This document shows positions 10,127-20,275 of a stretch of DNA of 64,000 nt, piece after piece (positions within the stretch are counted from its first letter, which is position 1; every line of letters starts with the position of its first letter). Origin of the DNA: Gonatopus flavifemur (Eukaryota; Arthropoda; Insecta; Hymenoptera; Dryinidae). The translations under genes were made by a program, and so were the position numbers. The stretch spans positions 30,372,001 through 30,436,000 of the forward strand of contig JAFFJZ010000001.1 in NCBI GenBank assembly GCA_018340375.1, read 5' to 3'. The notes below the pieces were generated by a model that did no database searches, was not told the DNA's origin, and worked only from the letters and a program-made list of their open reading frames with translations.

Positions 10127-10325
10127 TTACTCTGGCGATAGACAGGCATTGCGTTCCAATCTTTTTATCATATTATCCAACAAATTGGGAGGAAGAGCAG
10201 ACGGAGGGCATTGTAAAAACCCCATAATGCGATGTCTCGGTGGTTCTGCGAGTGCTTTTATCCGAGGTGAGGTGGGTTTGACTTTCATCTTCTTCGGTAT
10301 TGGGCATGGCGTTGGACATCTACGT
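10127..10325 (-). CDS. THEG-like gene, exon 3 (terminal)
   Basis: The acceptor is GCGAATTTAG; the first base completes the split Arg codon. It encodes a cysteine/proline-rich piece (RCPTPCPIPKKMKVKP), the second repeat, and ends with TAA at 10127. Confidence 0.7.
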
Positions 10326-10844
10326 CTAAATTCGCATCCAAATATATAGATTACACAGCCCCGACTCTATCAAAATTTGTAATAATCAATAAAATTAAGA
10401 ATTCAAAAAATATTCACCGTGGTTTAGCTAATAGTTTGAGATGATCGCTTTTCGATAAGCAGTGTCTAGGAGTGACTTCCTGTTTCGGTAGAACACAATC
10501 TTTGTTGAAGACCATTACGGTGATCGATCTCGAAGCTTTCGCCTTGGCCAATTCTTTCTTCTTCTCACAACAATCTTCAATTTTTATTTTTTTCTATTTC
10601 AAAATGAAAAAGGTTCATAAAAGAAAGAGTAAGAATTGAGGAATACTATACCCATAATTGCTATAACGCTTATTCATTGTATACTCACTTTCTGCGTCGC
10701 ATTCTCCTCGCAATGTTTCTGCTTCTGCTTTTTCTTCTGCACGGGTATACGCATCGTTTCTCGTGACTCATTTTCGCCATTTTCAGGGATCGCATTTTCT
10801 ACGGGAAGTGGTTCTTTCACCTTATCCTGTTCTTGCGCGTCCAT
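10127..10844 (-). CDS. THEG/SPMAP2-like sperm protein, three exons
   Basis: Three exons (10844-10689, 10593-10418, 10325-10127) join in frame to 531 nt, 176 residues plus TAA. All junctions are GT-AG and phases agree (0, then 2). The N-terminus is acidic (MDAQEQDKVKEPLPVEN); a Lys/Gln-rich stretch follows; then come two copies of the short motif that defines THEG repeats: HLKLLAKPR at the end of exon 2 and SPRIKALAEPPRHR in exon 3. In mammals this family (THEG, now SPMAP2) is testis-specific and linked to sperm microtubules. The protein is much shorter than the mammalian one, which has more repeats. No signal peptide or membrane segment. The assignment rests on motif memory, so function in the sperm tail is inference. 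Confidence 0.7.
10418..10593 (-). CDS. THEG-like gene, exon 2
   Basis: The acceptor is GAAATAG (AG at 10595-10594) after a pyrimidine-rich stretch; the donor is CCACG then GTGAAT. 176 nt, leaving two bases for exon 3. It encodes a lysine-rich start, then the first LAKP repeat. Confidence 0.7.
10689..10844 (-). CDS. THEG-like gene, exon 1
   Basis: Starts at ATG 10844, the first Met, and ends with GCAGAAA before donor GTGAGT (10688). It has 52 codons and ends in phase 0. Confidence 0.7.
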
Positions 10845-11580
10845 TGTATTTCAAGATTCATTCTAATTTTGATATTTACATAAGTCAAAAAATGATACAG
10901 AAGAAATTTTCGAGTTGTTACTTACTAGGAATATAATTTCCTGTTTTTTTTCCAATATTCGATAGTCCGAGAATCGTTAAAAAATGGTAATACGTGTCAT
11001 GTTGTCGTTAAAAATTCTTGTACAGTGAAATAATTTAGTGAGATCAACATGTTATGTTAGAGATTCTTCATCGGAGATTTAGAGGCCGAAACGGGTGATG
11101 GATTGGGTGATGGAAATTTTATTTTTACTTCACATTATCGAAAGGATGTTTTACATTATCTATTTTGATTCGAGAGGTTACATGAATTTTGTTACTGAAA
11201 TTTTTCTTTCTTTTTTTCATAAGTGAGAAGTTGGATACGAACATGAACGGCTCGAAGCTTGAACTATATTTTAATCAGAGGGATTCATTCCGGCGGGTAA
11301 AGTCAAATGATGAATGATTAATAAGGATATTTTTAATTATTTTGAACATTTGTGACGTCTAAGAGCGAAATATAATTCATATAGTTGTATTAAAAACAAT
11401 CCGAGCCAGCACGAATGATCAATTTGAATTCATAAAGACTTCGCAAAGACCTCTTGAATGGTCCCCGTTATGCGGCCAATAACGAATACAATAAGGATTC
11501 AATTAATTCAAAATGAAAATGTATTGAATGCCCGTAGAATCCATTATGAAATCTTGATATGAATTCTTTCTAAACATTAA
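10845..11580. other. Upstream region of the THEG-like gene
   Basis: No further exon is recognised. The promoter of the minus-strand gene should lie here, but I see no convincing core element. Confidence 0.35.
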
Positions 11581-11673
11581 GAGGATACAAGCGTTACCAT
11601 GCGAGCACATTGATTAGAAAAGGATTCAACTATATAACAAAAAGAGCTGTCCGAAGCGAACGCTGGTATCCTC
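11581..11673. repeat. Short TTAA-flanked foldback
   Basis: GAGGATACAAGCGTTACC pairs with the complement of GCGAACGCTGGTATCCTC. It is flanked by TTAA (11577-11580) and TTGA (11674-11677), consistent with an aged TTAA duplication. Confidence 0.6.
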
Positions 11674-11826
11674 TTGAGTTTTTCATTGAAAGTTCATTTT
11701 GAATTCAGAATATTAATCATGATTGCATGTTGATGAGCATAACGAAAGCTTTTTGCAGGAAATTTTATGCCGTATGAAAATATTCAAGTCAATACTCTTA
11801 TTTAATAAATTAATTGATGCGATTAA

Positions 11827-12093
11827 GGGGATACGAGCGCATACATAGCTCCATCTGGTTTAATTTTTTTCAGACAAGAACACTCAAAACTGGACTCATA
11901 AAAAGTTCTGAAATTTTCAGGAATGATCTTTCGAAGATTAAACTGGACCTTTACACAACTAGAATTTTGAAGTTCGGAGGAAGAATTTTTGTCCTCAGTC
12001 GGTAAACAAATTGTTTCCAGTTCAGTCCAGTTTTGAGTATTTTTGTCTGACAAAAATGCTACAAGATGGAGCCACATATGCGCTCGTATCCAC
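11827..12093. repeat. TTAA-type foldback, 267 bp
   Basis: GGGGATACGAGCGCATACAT pairs with a stretch ending GCGCTCGTATCCAC. TTAA precedes it (11823-11826) and TGAA follows. Same end type as 11581-11673. The interior arms pair through TTTGAGTG and AGTTCAG segments. Confidence 0.6.
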
Positions 12094-12097
12094 TGAA

Positions 12098-13273
12098 GGG
12101 GCTGTACGAGTGGGAACGCTCAAAATTGAAGGGATTTTTTGGAATTTTTTTTCAAGAAAAAAGTATTTCATCGAACGTTTTGAGAGTTCGAGAATATATT
12201 GACCTATAACTGAACTATGTCATATAATTTTTCTGTATAAAAATAATAAAATTCGAGTGACTTATGCGCTGTCTTTGGAGGCGTTAAGAAAAAAAAAGTG
12301 TATGTTCTTGAAGTTTGAATTGCTTATTGAAACGTAACGAAAATTCAAACTCACAAAATCTGATAAATCATTGATGTTTACATTCTCAAAAGAATTCTTT
12401 AGAATTGGAAACATCCCTAGCAAATCCAATCATACCGAAATTTTCAGTATTCTATGAGTATACTTTTGGTATGGTATACGATCAGTATGAATCCTCCACA
12501 CCCAATCATTACCAAAAACGTATCAGATTTCGGTATATTTTTAGTATAACAATGTTATTTGAGTATAATTGAGGTATGGAAAATTCACAAACATACCGAA
12601 TAATTCCAGTATGATCACAGTATGATCAAATTTACTAGGGATCGTTTGAAGAATGTACTACAAGATTTTGGGTCTACAAAAGCTGAATATTTTGTTATTC
12701 GATTGACAATTCTTTTCAACAGACGATTCAAACTTTTGCAACATCTCAAATGCTGCCATGATTTCGGTCGCTTGAGTGGCTGGGACTAAAAAAAAAAAAC
12801 AAGAAATGGCATTCAAGTAGAGGATGTTTTTCGTACAATGAATTAGAATTTTATGAAAATATCAAAATCTGACAAAACGGTAAAGTTTTGAGAAAAGGCT
12901 CTGTGTTTTTTGCCCACGAAATGGTCGTACTTGCGATGTCAAATTGACAATCATTATTCAATCGAAAATATCTTAGTTCACGGGACGAAAAATATCCTCG
13001 GGTTCAATGTCATTTTTGGTTTTGTTTAATTCCAGCCACCCAAGCGACTGGAATGATGGCAGCAGTGGAGGAACTGTGTTTTTTCTTGATATCTCCGAAG
13101 GCAGTGCATCAGTTACTCGCATTCCAATATTTTTGTACAGAAAAGTTATATAACATAGTTCAGTTATAGGTCCATATACCCTCGACCTTGCAAAACGTAC
13201 GATGGAATACTTTTCCCTAAAAAAAATTCCAATAAATCACCTAAATTGTGAACATCCACACTGGTAAAACCCC
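12098..13273. repeat. Large TTAA-type foldback with nested elements
   Basis: The left arm (GGGGCTGTACGAG..., with ATAACTGAACTATGTCATAT near 12199) pairs with the right arm (ATAACATAGTTCAGTTAT near 13150) and ends CCCC before TTAA (13274-13277); TGAA precedes it. Inside are the 12415-12640 MITE and a hairpin at 12748-13068 whose arms contain GCTGCCAT and GTCGCTTGAGTGGCTGG. Part of its interior (about 12305-12400) recurs near 54565-54790. Confidence 0.6.
12415..12640. mobile_element. CCC-ended MITE with TATACT words, AT duplication
   Basis: CCCTAGCAAATCC pairs with the complement of GATCAAATTTACTAGGG; AT flanks both ends (12413-12414, 12641-12642). The core repeats CAGTATGATC / GGTATGATTGG / AGTATACTTTTGGTAT words. 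It sits inside 12098-13273. Confidence 0.8.
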
Positions 13274-13607
13274 TTAACCCTTGAATGTAGGTTGTGATCG
13301 ATTAGTTACATCCAATCCCTTCATTTGCCTTGCAAAACATGCATGTAATCCTGAATCATCCTAAAGTATATTTATTTTGCTCCAAATTCTAAAGTAAAAT
13401 AAAATAGTCCATTCAAGTCTATTCTTTATTTACTGGATAATACATTACAGATCATCCTTAATAACGCAGCACAACAGGTTAGAAATGCTGAGAAGGTTCT
13501 TGGAAGTTCTCAACATATTTTATGATCATTCTCAGAATCTTCGAATGAGACTGTTTTGGATAAGTATGTTCTATGCACATTCTTAGAATGTCTCCTTCGG
13601 ATTCATT

Positions 13608-13809
13608 CACGGAGCAAAATTTATAGGTCAATTTACTATGGGACTTTGTAACCGAGGAACAGACTGAACTGACGATGGAATTTACTATGACGAGACAACA
13701 GATATATGATCAGATTCACTATGTTTTACAGTAAATGCCATTGGAAAGTCAGTCTGTTCCTCGGGCACAATAATCACATAGTAAATTTAACTAAAAATTT
13801 ATCTCCGTG
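13608..13809. repeat. Foldback MITE related to 7324-7511
   Basis: CACGGAGCAAAATTTATAGG pairs with AAAAATTTATCTCCGTG. Inner arms share the AATTTACTATG / CATAGTAAATT words of 7324-7511. Flanks do not match, so it is an old copy. Confidence 0.65.
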
Positions 13810-13885
13810 TCTAAAACAGCCTCACCTGCACATTCCATGCATGATCACGGAATGAACGCAAAATGTTTGAAAAGTTCTTATGCTA

Positions 13886-14152
13886 CACGGAGAAAAATGT
13901 ATCTTGACAAATACCATAATTTATAGATTTTTGTCGTTGGTCTAACCCGAGTCAAAATATTTACGTGAAGATACCTCCGAAAGTACCATAATGGCTGGAA
14001 CTTTTATGAGGAAGGTACCATACTTCTTTATAAAAGTCCAAGAAACTATGGGACTTTGAGAGATTCGTTCACGTAAATACTTTGACTCGGGTCAGACCAA
14101 CGCCAAAAATCCATAAATTATGGTGTTTTTCAAGATATGTGTTTTATCAGTG
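13886..14152. mobile_element. TA-inserted foldback MITE, 267 bp
   Basis: CACGGAGAAAAATGTATCTT pairs with the complement of AAGATATGTGTTTTATCAGTG; TA flanks both ends. The arms carry ACCATAATTTATAG and TCGTTGGTCTAACCCGAGTC with their complements. Confidence 0.8.
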
Positions 14153-14879
14153 TACTTAGGTGGTATTAGGTAAGCTTCCCTGGTGTAAAACACCCCTTCA
14201 ATTTTATTATATATCCACAAAAGTGATAAGAAATCATGAGAAGTAGTAGGGCATGATACGATGATGACGAAAGAACACGTTATTTCCAATTGTTTTCTAT
14301 TGTTTTTGTTTGTATTATAACAGAATTTGAGAGGTGTTCTCGCCAGGGTTGGAGTAGGATGAATTCACATATTACTTGCAGGAAAATTCTTTCTCCATTC
14401 CCACGGCTTCCACACAGTAAAAAGTGGGATTGAGTGTGGCTGCATCTCACTAGAAAACTTGACTGGAATTCAGCCTTTTCCATTGTGTTGGTGCTTAATT
14501 TTAGATGAACCAGGTCTAGTTTTGGCAGCAATCAGCTGATATTCAGGATGAAAGTAACTTTCACTCTTTACAGTGCATTTCTTCACCAATCTTTCACTCT
14601 CGTTCCATTGAAGTTTCAGATGCAATAGAGGATCGGTGATCAATACTGTACAGGGATATGCATCGCATGAGATAATTAAAACTTTCTAGTTATGAACATT
14701 AATAAATGAATCAACGATTATCTTAGAAAAAATGGGTGCTGCACGCATTTTTTATTCGTCAAAACGACTGCGATACAATATCCATATCCAAAAGTCCCCA
14801 CAAGGGCAGCACGCCCTTCGAGTCGAAAGATACAGGCTCACGCGACTGCATCGTTATCATAATTACTCATTTAAAAATT
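14153..14879. other. No gene; isolated repeat fragment
   Basis: AACTTGACTGGAATTCAGCC followed by CATTGTGTTGG (14458-14490) recurs diverged at about 18295-18335. Nothing else recognised. Confidence 0.35.
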
Positions 14880-15240
14880 TTCAGGTCCGCCAATGCTGAC
14901 AATACAATATCGCTTGGCGCAATATAGACAGGCAAGGCTTGGCAATCTATAAATATTTTATGTTGATTAACAATAAATATAATGTTACACCGATATCGGT
15001 GTTCAACGAATTTCGGTTGTCAGCCTACCATTGATTCACAATTCTGCCAGGCTTGGCGCTTGCCAGACTCGTCCTTGGTCCAACATTGACCAAACGATAG
15101 ATTGTATTGGGAGTGAGGATCATTTGAAACGTGGTTGAATATTGTCACAAACTTTGGTCTGGTCTCGATGAACATTAGCTTTCAACGTAGCCCCGATCAT
15201 TGGTAATAGCATAGCTCAATATTGTCATGCTCCTTAATTT
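14880..15240. repeat. TTGGC/GCCAA word repeat, copy 1
   Basis: It begins TTTTCAGGTCCGCCAATGCTGAC and is rich in GCTTGGC, CAATATAG and ATTGGT words. The same opening with minor changes starts the longer copy at 17985. Ends are not resolved. Confidence 0.5.
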
Positions 15241-15519
15241 CACCTTTTGATGGCTGGATTGCTAGCTAAGTTACCGATCGAGTGTTTCTATCTGCGGCGA
15301 ATAAAATTTAGCTGTCCAAGCTAAATTTTAATTGGCGTAAATAGAAGTCTAGTTGTCTAAAATAGGAATAAAACGATTTATTCAAGAGGAATAAAAAGTT
15401 TAGCTATAACAAATAAAATTCATTTGGTCCTGAATTTTTATTGACAGTGACTCATTTTCCTAGCCGTCTAATATTTACCTAATCCCTTTTCTCAGTGTAC
15501 CGGAGGATTCCAGGTCATC

Positions 15520-15835
15520 GTCTTTTCGATTAACCGATTAACTGATTCATCGGTAGATTTCGGTTAATCGTTCTCTTGAAGATTCGGTTAATCGATCAAT
15601 CGATGAATTCCGGTTAATCGTGTTTTCGATTATTCAGTCAATCGATTAATACGTGGATTCTGGGTAAACATTCTTATGATTCATCGGTCAGCATTTAATC
15701 AATTATCCGATGAATCGACAAAACGATTAACCGGAATCCTTCGATCGTTTTCACAATTAACCGATTGGAATGTTCCGATTAATTGATTGATCATTGACAA
15801 TTAATTTTCTTGATCGATGAAGCGATGAACCGCAC
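15520..15835. repeat. Array of CGGTTAATCG / CGATTAACCG words
   Basis: About 300 bp are built from diverged copies of a 10-12 bp word (CGGTTAATCG, ATCGATTAATC, GATTAACCG) alternating in direction, with irregular spacing. No clear terminal repeats. It resembles the word-repeat cores of the MITEs elsewhere in the window. Confidence 0.7.
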
Positions 15836-15842
15836 ATCCCCA

Positions 15843-15901
15843 GAAAATTCCTTCACCACAAAGAGTAATTCAGGATTAGTCTTTGTGGTGAAAGGATTTT
15901 C
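15843..15901. repeat. Short hairpin
   Basis: GAAAATTCCTTCACCACAAAG pairs with CTTTGTGGTGAAAGGATTTTC around an 18-base loop. A second hairpin at 16086-16132 pairs AACCAGCCAGACCTTG with CAAGGTCCGGCCGGTT. Confidence 0.6.
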
Positions 15902-16132
15902 ATTTGTTCAAAATACTCTGAATTGCAGGGGCATATATACTCGATTGAAGAAGAAAACGAAAGTAAAATATTCTTTCTGCTTGAGGGGGAATTTGCAGAT
16001 TCCTTTCTTTGGGTGCATAGACCCTAGAGGTATCAGATCTCCCTACCCAAGATTCTCAAAGATGACTCAATAAAATGGAATAAAACAACCAGCCAGACCT
16101 TGTATTCGTATGGAACAAGGTCCGGCCGGTTG

Positions 16133-17129
16133 ATTTTTCCCTATTTTATTCAATTATCTTTGAATATTGTGTATTCATGATCAACACAAACTTTGAGTGG
16201 ACCGTTTGGTGCATCCACATATGCTGGAAATACACAAAATTTTTTACTCCGTATTCTCTTGGTTTCTACGTGGTTTAAAGAATGAGGTGTTCTTGGGAGA
16301 AAATTGATCGGTTCTACGTAGATCTACATCAATCTAAATGAACTAGGGAAGATCTAATCGATCGGATTTTATCCACTCCCTTCAAAGCGGAAATCAAAAG
16401 CACTGTTATTATTGTTCTACATGAATTTTATCCTAATTCGAATTAATATAATTCCCACAGATAGCGAAAGTAGCAATGCAGTGAGTCATGTAAATAACCA
16501 TCATTATCAACTGAATTAGTACTCTACTCAATTGAATTCAATTGACTCTAATGAATCCTTAATTGACTGAATTGCATCGCGACTTTCTTCGCCCGCAATT
16601 ACCCCACGCATTTGAATTCAGGCAAGCTTCGTACAATGTGTAACTACACTCTATTAAATTATGATTGAAATGAAGAGGGTTATGATTTCATGCATACTGA
16701 GAACATCTTTTCTCCAATTCTCAATAATAGTAGCAATTTATTGAAAATAAAAGGCAAGATATAAAAAAGTCAAAATGTACAGTATTGCGCGAATTATAAT
16801 GGAATCATTGCGAAATTTTTCAATACTCGCAGTTGGCAACACTAGCCACACATTTGACAGCTGTCTAAGCATTGAAAACATAACCTGACCATAAGTTTAC
16901 CTCTATAGTTTTTTTAAAATATAATTTTTTACTAAACAAACTGTTTTTTCATCAAAACAGCCTATGATTCCATTAATTCGCACAACACTGTATTGTAAAT
17001 TTGGTCGATCAAATACACCGGAATATTGTTTTAGATTTAATTCATAGAGCAATAAGAAGATTCATAAATGAACGAAAATAAATCTTTCTGAACTTTTTTC
17101 GCAGGAATCATTTATGAATTTACTGATGA
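16133..17129. other. No gene seen
   Basis: AT-rich DNA between repeats. GAATTGAATTC-like words cluster at 16500-16620, but no foldback or exon is convincing. Confidence 0.35.
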
Positions 17130-17289
17130 TCCTAGTACAAAGACGGATAGATTCGGATAAAAACTCAACCATGGATACAAAAATAGGATGGAAAGGGATA
17201 AAATTGGATTGGATTTCTATCCGATTCAATCCATTTTTGGTAGCAATTTTCGGGTTTTTATCCGAATTTATTCGACATCTTTACTAGGG
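17130..17289. mobile_element. CCC-type MITE, 160 bp, GA duplication
   Basis: The left end TCCTAGTACAAAGACGGATAG (first C mutated to T) pairs with the complement of GACATCTTTACTAGGG; GA flanks both ends (17128-17129, 17290-17291). Core words are TTCGGATAAAAA and TTTTTATCCGAA, close to the 63541 family. Confidence 0.7.
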
Positions 17290-17474
17290 GAGGTACTTGT
17301 CCAGCTCTGCCCAGTTTTTGTCACAAGTTTACATCTGGTTTCCATTTGAATTTTTCTGGTATTTTCCGTAAAGTAGGAATTGTTTATTGTAACGACCTAA
17401 TACATTGAATCAAACCATTGAACTTTGCGTTTGTTCAATAATTCATCTTTATTCGAATCAAAATTATTTCAATA

Positions 17475-17841
17475 CCCAGGAAAAAATCATTAGATCTATT
17501 CAGATGTAAATAGATCTGAGTAGATCTGATTTTTGGTCAGATCTGGTTCAAAAGATCAGATTAGATCTGTTCAGATCTCAGTAGATCTGATCAGATCTTG
17601 GCACATCTGGTTAGATCTGAGTAGATCTCGTTAGATCTGAATTGAATATTAGATTAAATCTCAATGAGCAATTGGTGGTTCAATTGTCAGAAATTTTGTG
17701 ATATCTGTCGGTATATGAATTTGATTTTGCACATATATTGTGACAAACACAAGCCAAAATCGCAGTTTTTCAGATCTTAATAGATCTGTTTAGATCTGAC
17801 CAAAATTTAGATCTGGTCAGATCTGATCATTTTTTCCCGGA
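17475..17841. mobile_element. CCC-type MITE with AGATCTG word core, TA duplication
   Basis: CCCAGGAAAAAATCATTAGAT pairs with the complement of ATCTGATCATTTTTTCCCGGA; TA flanks both ends (17473-17474, 17842-17843). The interior has more than twenty AGATCTG / CAGATCT words. A relative is at 32403-32737. Confidence 0.8.
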
Positions 17842-17984
17842 TATGTGGTATAAAATGAAATAGAACGACGGTTTTAGATATCTTTCAGATGCCTCAAACC
17901 TATCTTACCTCCATAACGAATCTGAAAAGATGTCTTTTAGATGTAAAATATGTTTCAGATCTTCAAAAGATATCTACACATATA

Positions 17985-18798
17985 AAAATTTTTCAGGCTT
18001 TGCCAATGCTGAACATAGAATATAGCTGGGCATAAGGCTGACAGCCACGCCTGGGCAACCTATGTAGAGGTAAAGGTGACTGATAATAGTCTAAATATTG
18101 TACCAATATGGGCGGTAAATAAATCAATTCCGTTGATCCATCATTGATCGTCCCAATGCCCATCCTTCAACCAAGATTGCCTAAAGGAAGAGAAATGATT
18201 TCTCCCAAAGGTGTCTGGTTCATGGCGGGACACTGCCCCAAGCATTAGGCAACCCTGGGTGACTAATAGCTTGTCTCAGCATGTTACTGGAAAAATTGAC
18301 TGAAATTCAGTCTTTCCCATTGTGTCGGCAATTATTTTTGATGCTTACTTTCAGATGAGTTTTACTTCTTATTGTGTAGTTTTGCTCCACTTGGACGGGA
18401 GTTTGACTCGACTGAAGCGACAGCTTGGCCCAGAGCGAAACTCCTTTTTCAAGTGGCAAATTGCAACAACTTCTTAAAATTGCCCGAGATGTATTTCATA
18501 TCATAATTATAGAATGGGTGTTTCACTTTTAATTACAATTGAACATAAAAACGACTATTGGCATTAGATGAGCGCAACACTGGCGCAAGATTGCGACAGC
18601 GTTCATTCAACTTTGGCAAACAGATTTTTTTATGGTTCACCATTGGTAGTATATGCTATTACCAGCCTTGCCCTAATGTTGGGCCTTGATTGCAGACACT
18701 ATTGGGCTGCAGCTTAAATAATGTCATCATTCCAGAGTCACGCCATGCCTGGTAATCTGGGCTCGGCCCATCTTGGTGAGCCAGCCCAACGCCCATGG
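17985..18798. repeat. TTGGC/GCCAA word repeat, copy 2
   Basis: It opens with TTTTTCAGGCTTTGCCAATG and contains many CCCAAT, TTGGGC and GCCTTGCC words. It ends near CAGCCCAACGCCCATGG. AGATATCTTT words flank it on both sides (17875-17980 and 18830-18870). Confidence 0.5.
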
Positions 18799-19048
18799 TA
18801 AATTTTTACCTAGATAAACACGTTCCATAAGACATCTTAAATTTGACTGAAAGATATCGTAGGATATCAATTGTTATGTGGACGTAGATCCGAGATTTCG
18901 ACGTGTCGCTTGCGTTCAAGCCTTTTTGGAGAAAATAATAGGAGAAAAGAGAAGAGATTTTCAATGCGAATAGGATGAAAAAACCCCAGTGTGAATCGTG
19001 CTTATGGTAGGAGAGAGAAAATGAAACGACGTTCTTGTAACAAGCCAA

Positions 19049-20103
19049 TTTTGAAAAGTTTATCGAGATTATTTAACGTTTTTGAATTATTTATCAAATA
19101 GTACATAAAGATTTTATATAAGTGGGACACAGTTCATTTGCATCTTATAGCGTTTTGCAAACGTACCAACAAAGTCGTTTGAGAAGAAATCAGTGCTGTG
19201 AGATTAATTGATTTCTGCCAAATTCTCACCCTTCGACAACTCCCAGATAGAGATATCCTAATACATTGTCCTTGTGTGAAATATCCAAGTATTCAGAATG
19301 TGTACAGAACGTTTTATTTCATTTCTTTTGTAATTCAAACCCGCAGAACTAAAACGTACGTTCACAGGACGTTTTCAAACTTTTTTTATGCTGTTTGGGT
19401 GTTTATTTTATTATAACGTCCTCTTTGATATTTCAGAATCTGTGAAGTGGTTTTGTGACGAATTGTTCAAATCCTTCAAGTTTGTTTTTTCATCTGTTTT
19501 GCCGAATATAGCCGGAACATCCATAATTTGATTCCTTCATGCCCACTCATATGCATTTATGATACCATATTTCTTATGTTCAAGAAAAATTCCACGTTAT
19601 TTCATTTCTAACCACTCCAGCGATCTAATACAACAAATTTCTACATAAAAGTTACATAAAAACTCCAACATGGGTCGTTTATATCGAAAGAGAGCTTGGA
19701 TTTCTATAGTGAAATTTTCTAACGAGAGAGAATCCCGTTCGAATCCACGGATCCGTTCGCGCCAAGACCGGAGAGAATGGAAAGGGAATGGATCGTAATG
19801 ACGTCATAGTCCTAGGTCGTTCAGACAAGACAAGACGCCTATATTTTGAACACACACACCTGTTCCATTCACCAATCGATTACCACACCACGGGAGTTTC
19901 TACGTGCGGATATGCATGGAAAATAACGACTTGACGACCAGTTGGATGAGTAACCGTTGGAATATGCGGGAGTGCGATGGGATACGTTATCCTGAATCGA
20001 GTGATCTGTGATAATGCCGATGTTGATGGAAGGTGAAAAAATTATCCTTGTGAATACCAAGAATTTTGTGAATAAAATGTCAACGAGAAAGCATTGACGC
20101 AGC
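19049..20103. other. Upstream region of the VWC gene
   Basis: No exon recognised. The promoter and 5' UTR of the plus-strand gene beginning at 20212 should lie in its 3' part. Sequence around 19740-19850 is less AT-rich (CGAATCCACGGATCCGTTCG, TGACGTCA), including an ideal CRE-like TGACGTCA at 19799-19806. Confidence 0.3.
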
Positions 20104-20134
20104 GCTACTGCTGCTGCTGCTGCTACTACTGCTG
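20104..20134. repeat. CTG trinucleotide run in the probable 5' UTR
   Basis: CTACTGCTGCTGCTGCTGCT and further CTACTACTGCTG about 80 bases before the VWC gene start codon. On the minus strand it would read as alanine, and I treat that frame as a shadow. Confidence 0.7.
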
Positions 20135-20211
20135 TTTCTAACAACGCCAGAGACAAAGATTCGTTGCTGGACCAAGGAGTCAACTAGCTATAATGAGATA
20201 ACAAAAGCAGA

Positions 20212-20275
20212 ATGAGATACAGCAGCGGTAACCTTTTGGGTTATGCAGTCATCACGCTCACTTTATATCTCAACG
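20212..20275 (+). CDS. VWC gene, exon 1 (signal peptide)
   Basis: ATG 20212 is followed by 21 codons encoding a hydrophobic leader, then one extra base before donor GTGAGG (20276). The split codon is completed by exon 2 to give Val. Confidence 0.8.

Noticed and set aside
19869..20183. A 104-codon minus-strand frame with polyalanine
   Set aside because: The alanines come from the CTG run in the probable 5' UTR of the plus-strand gene.
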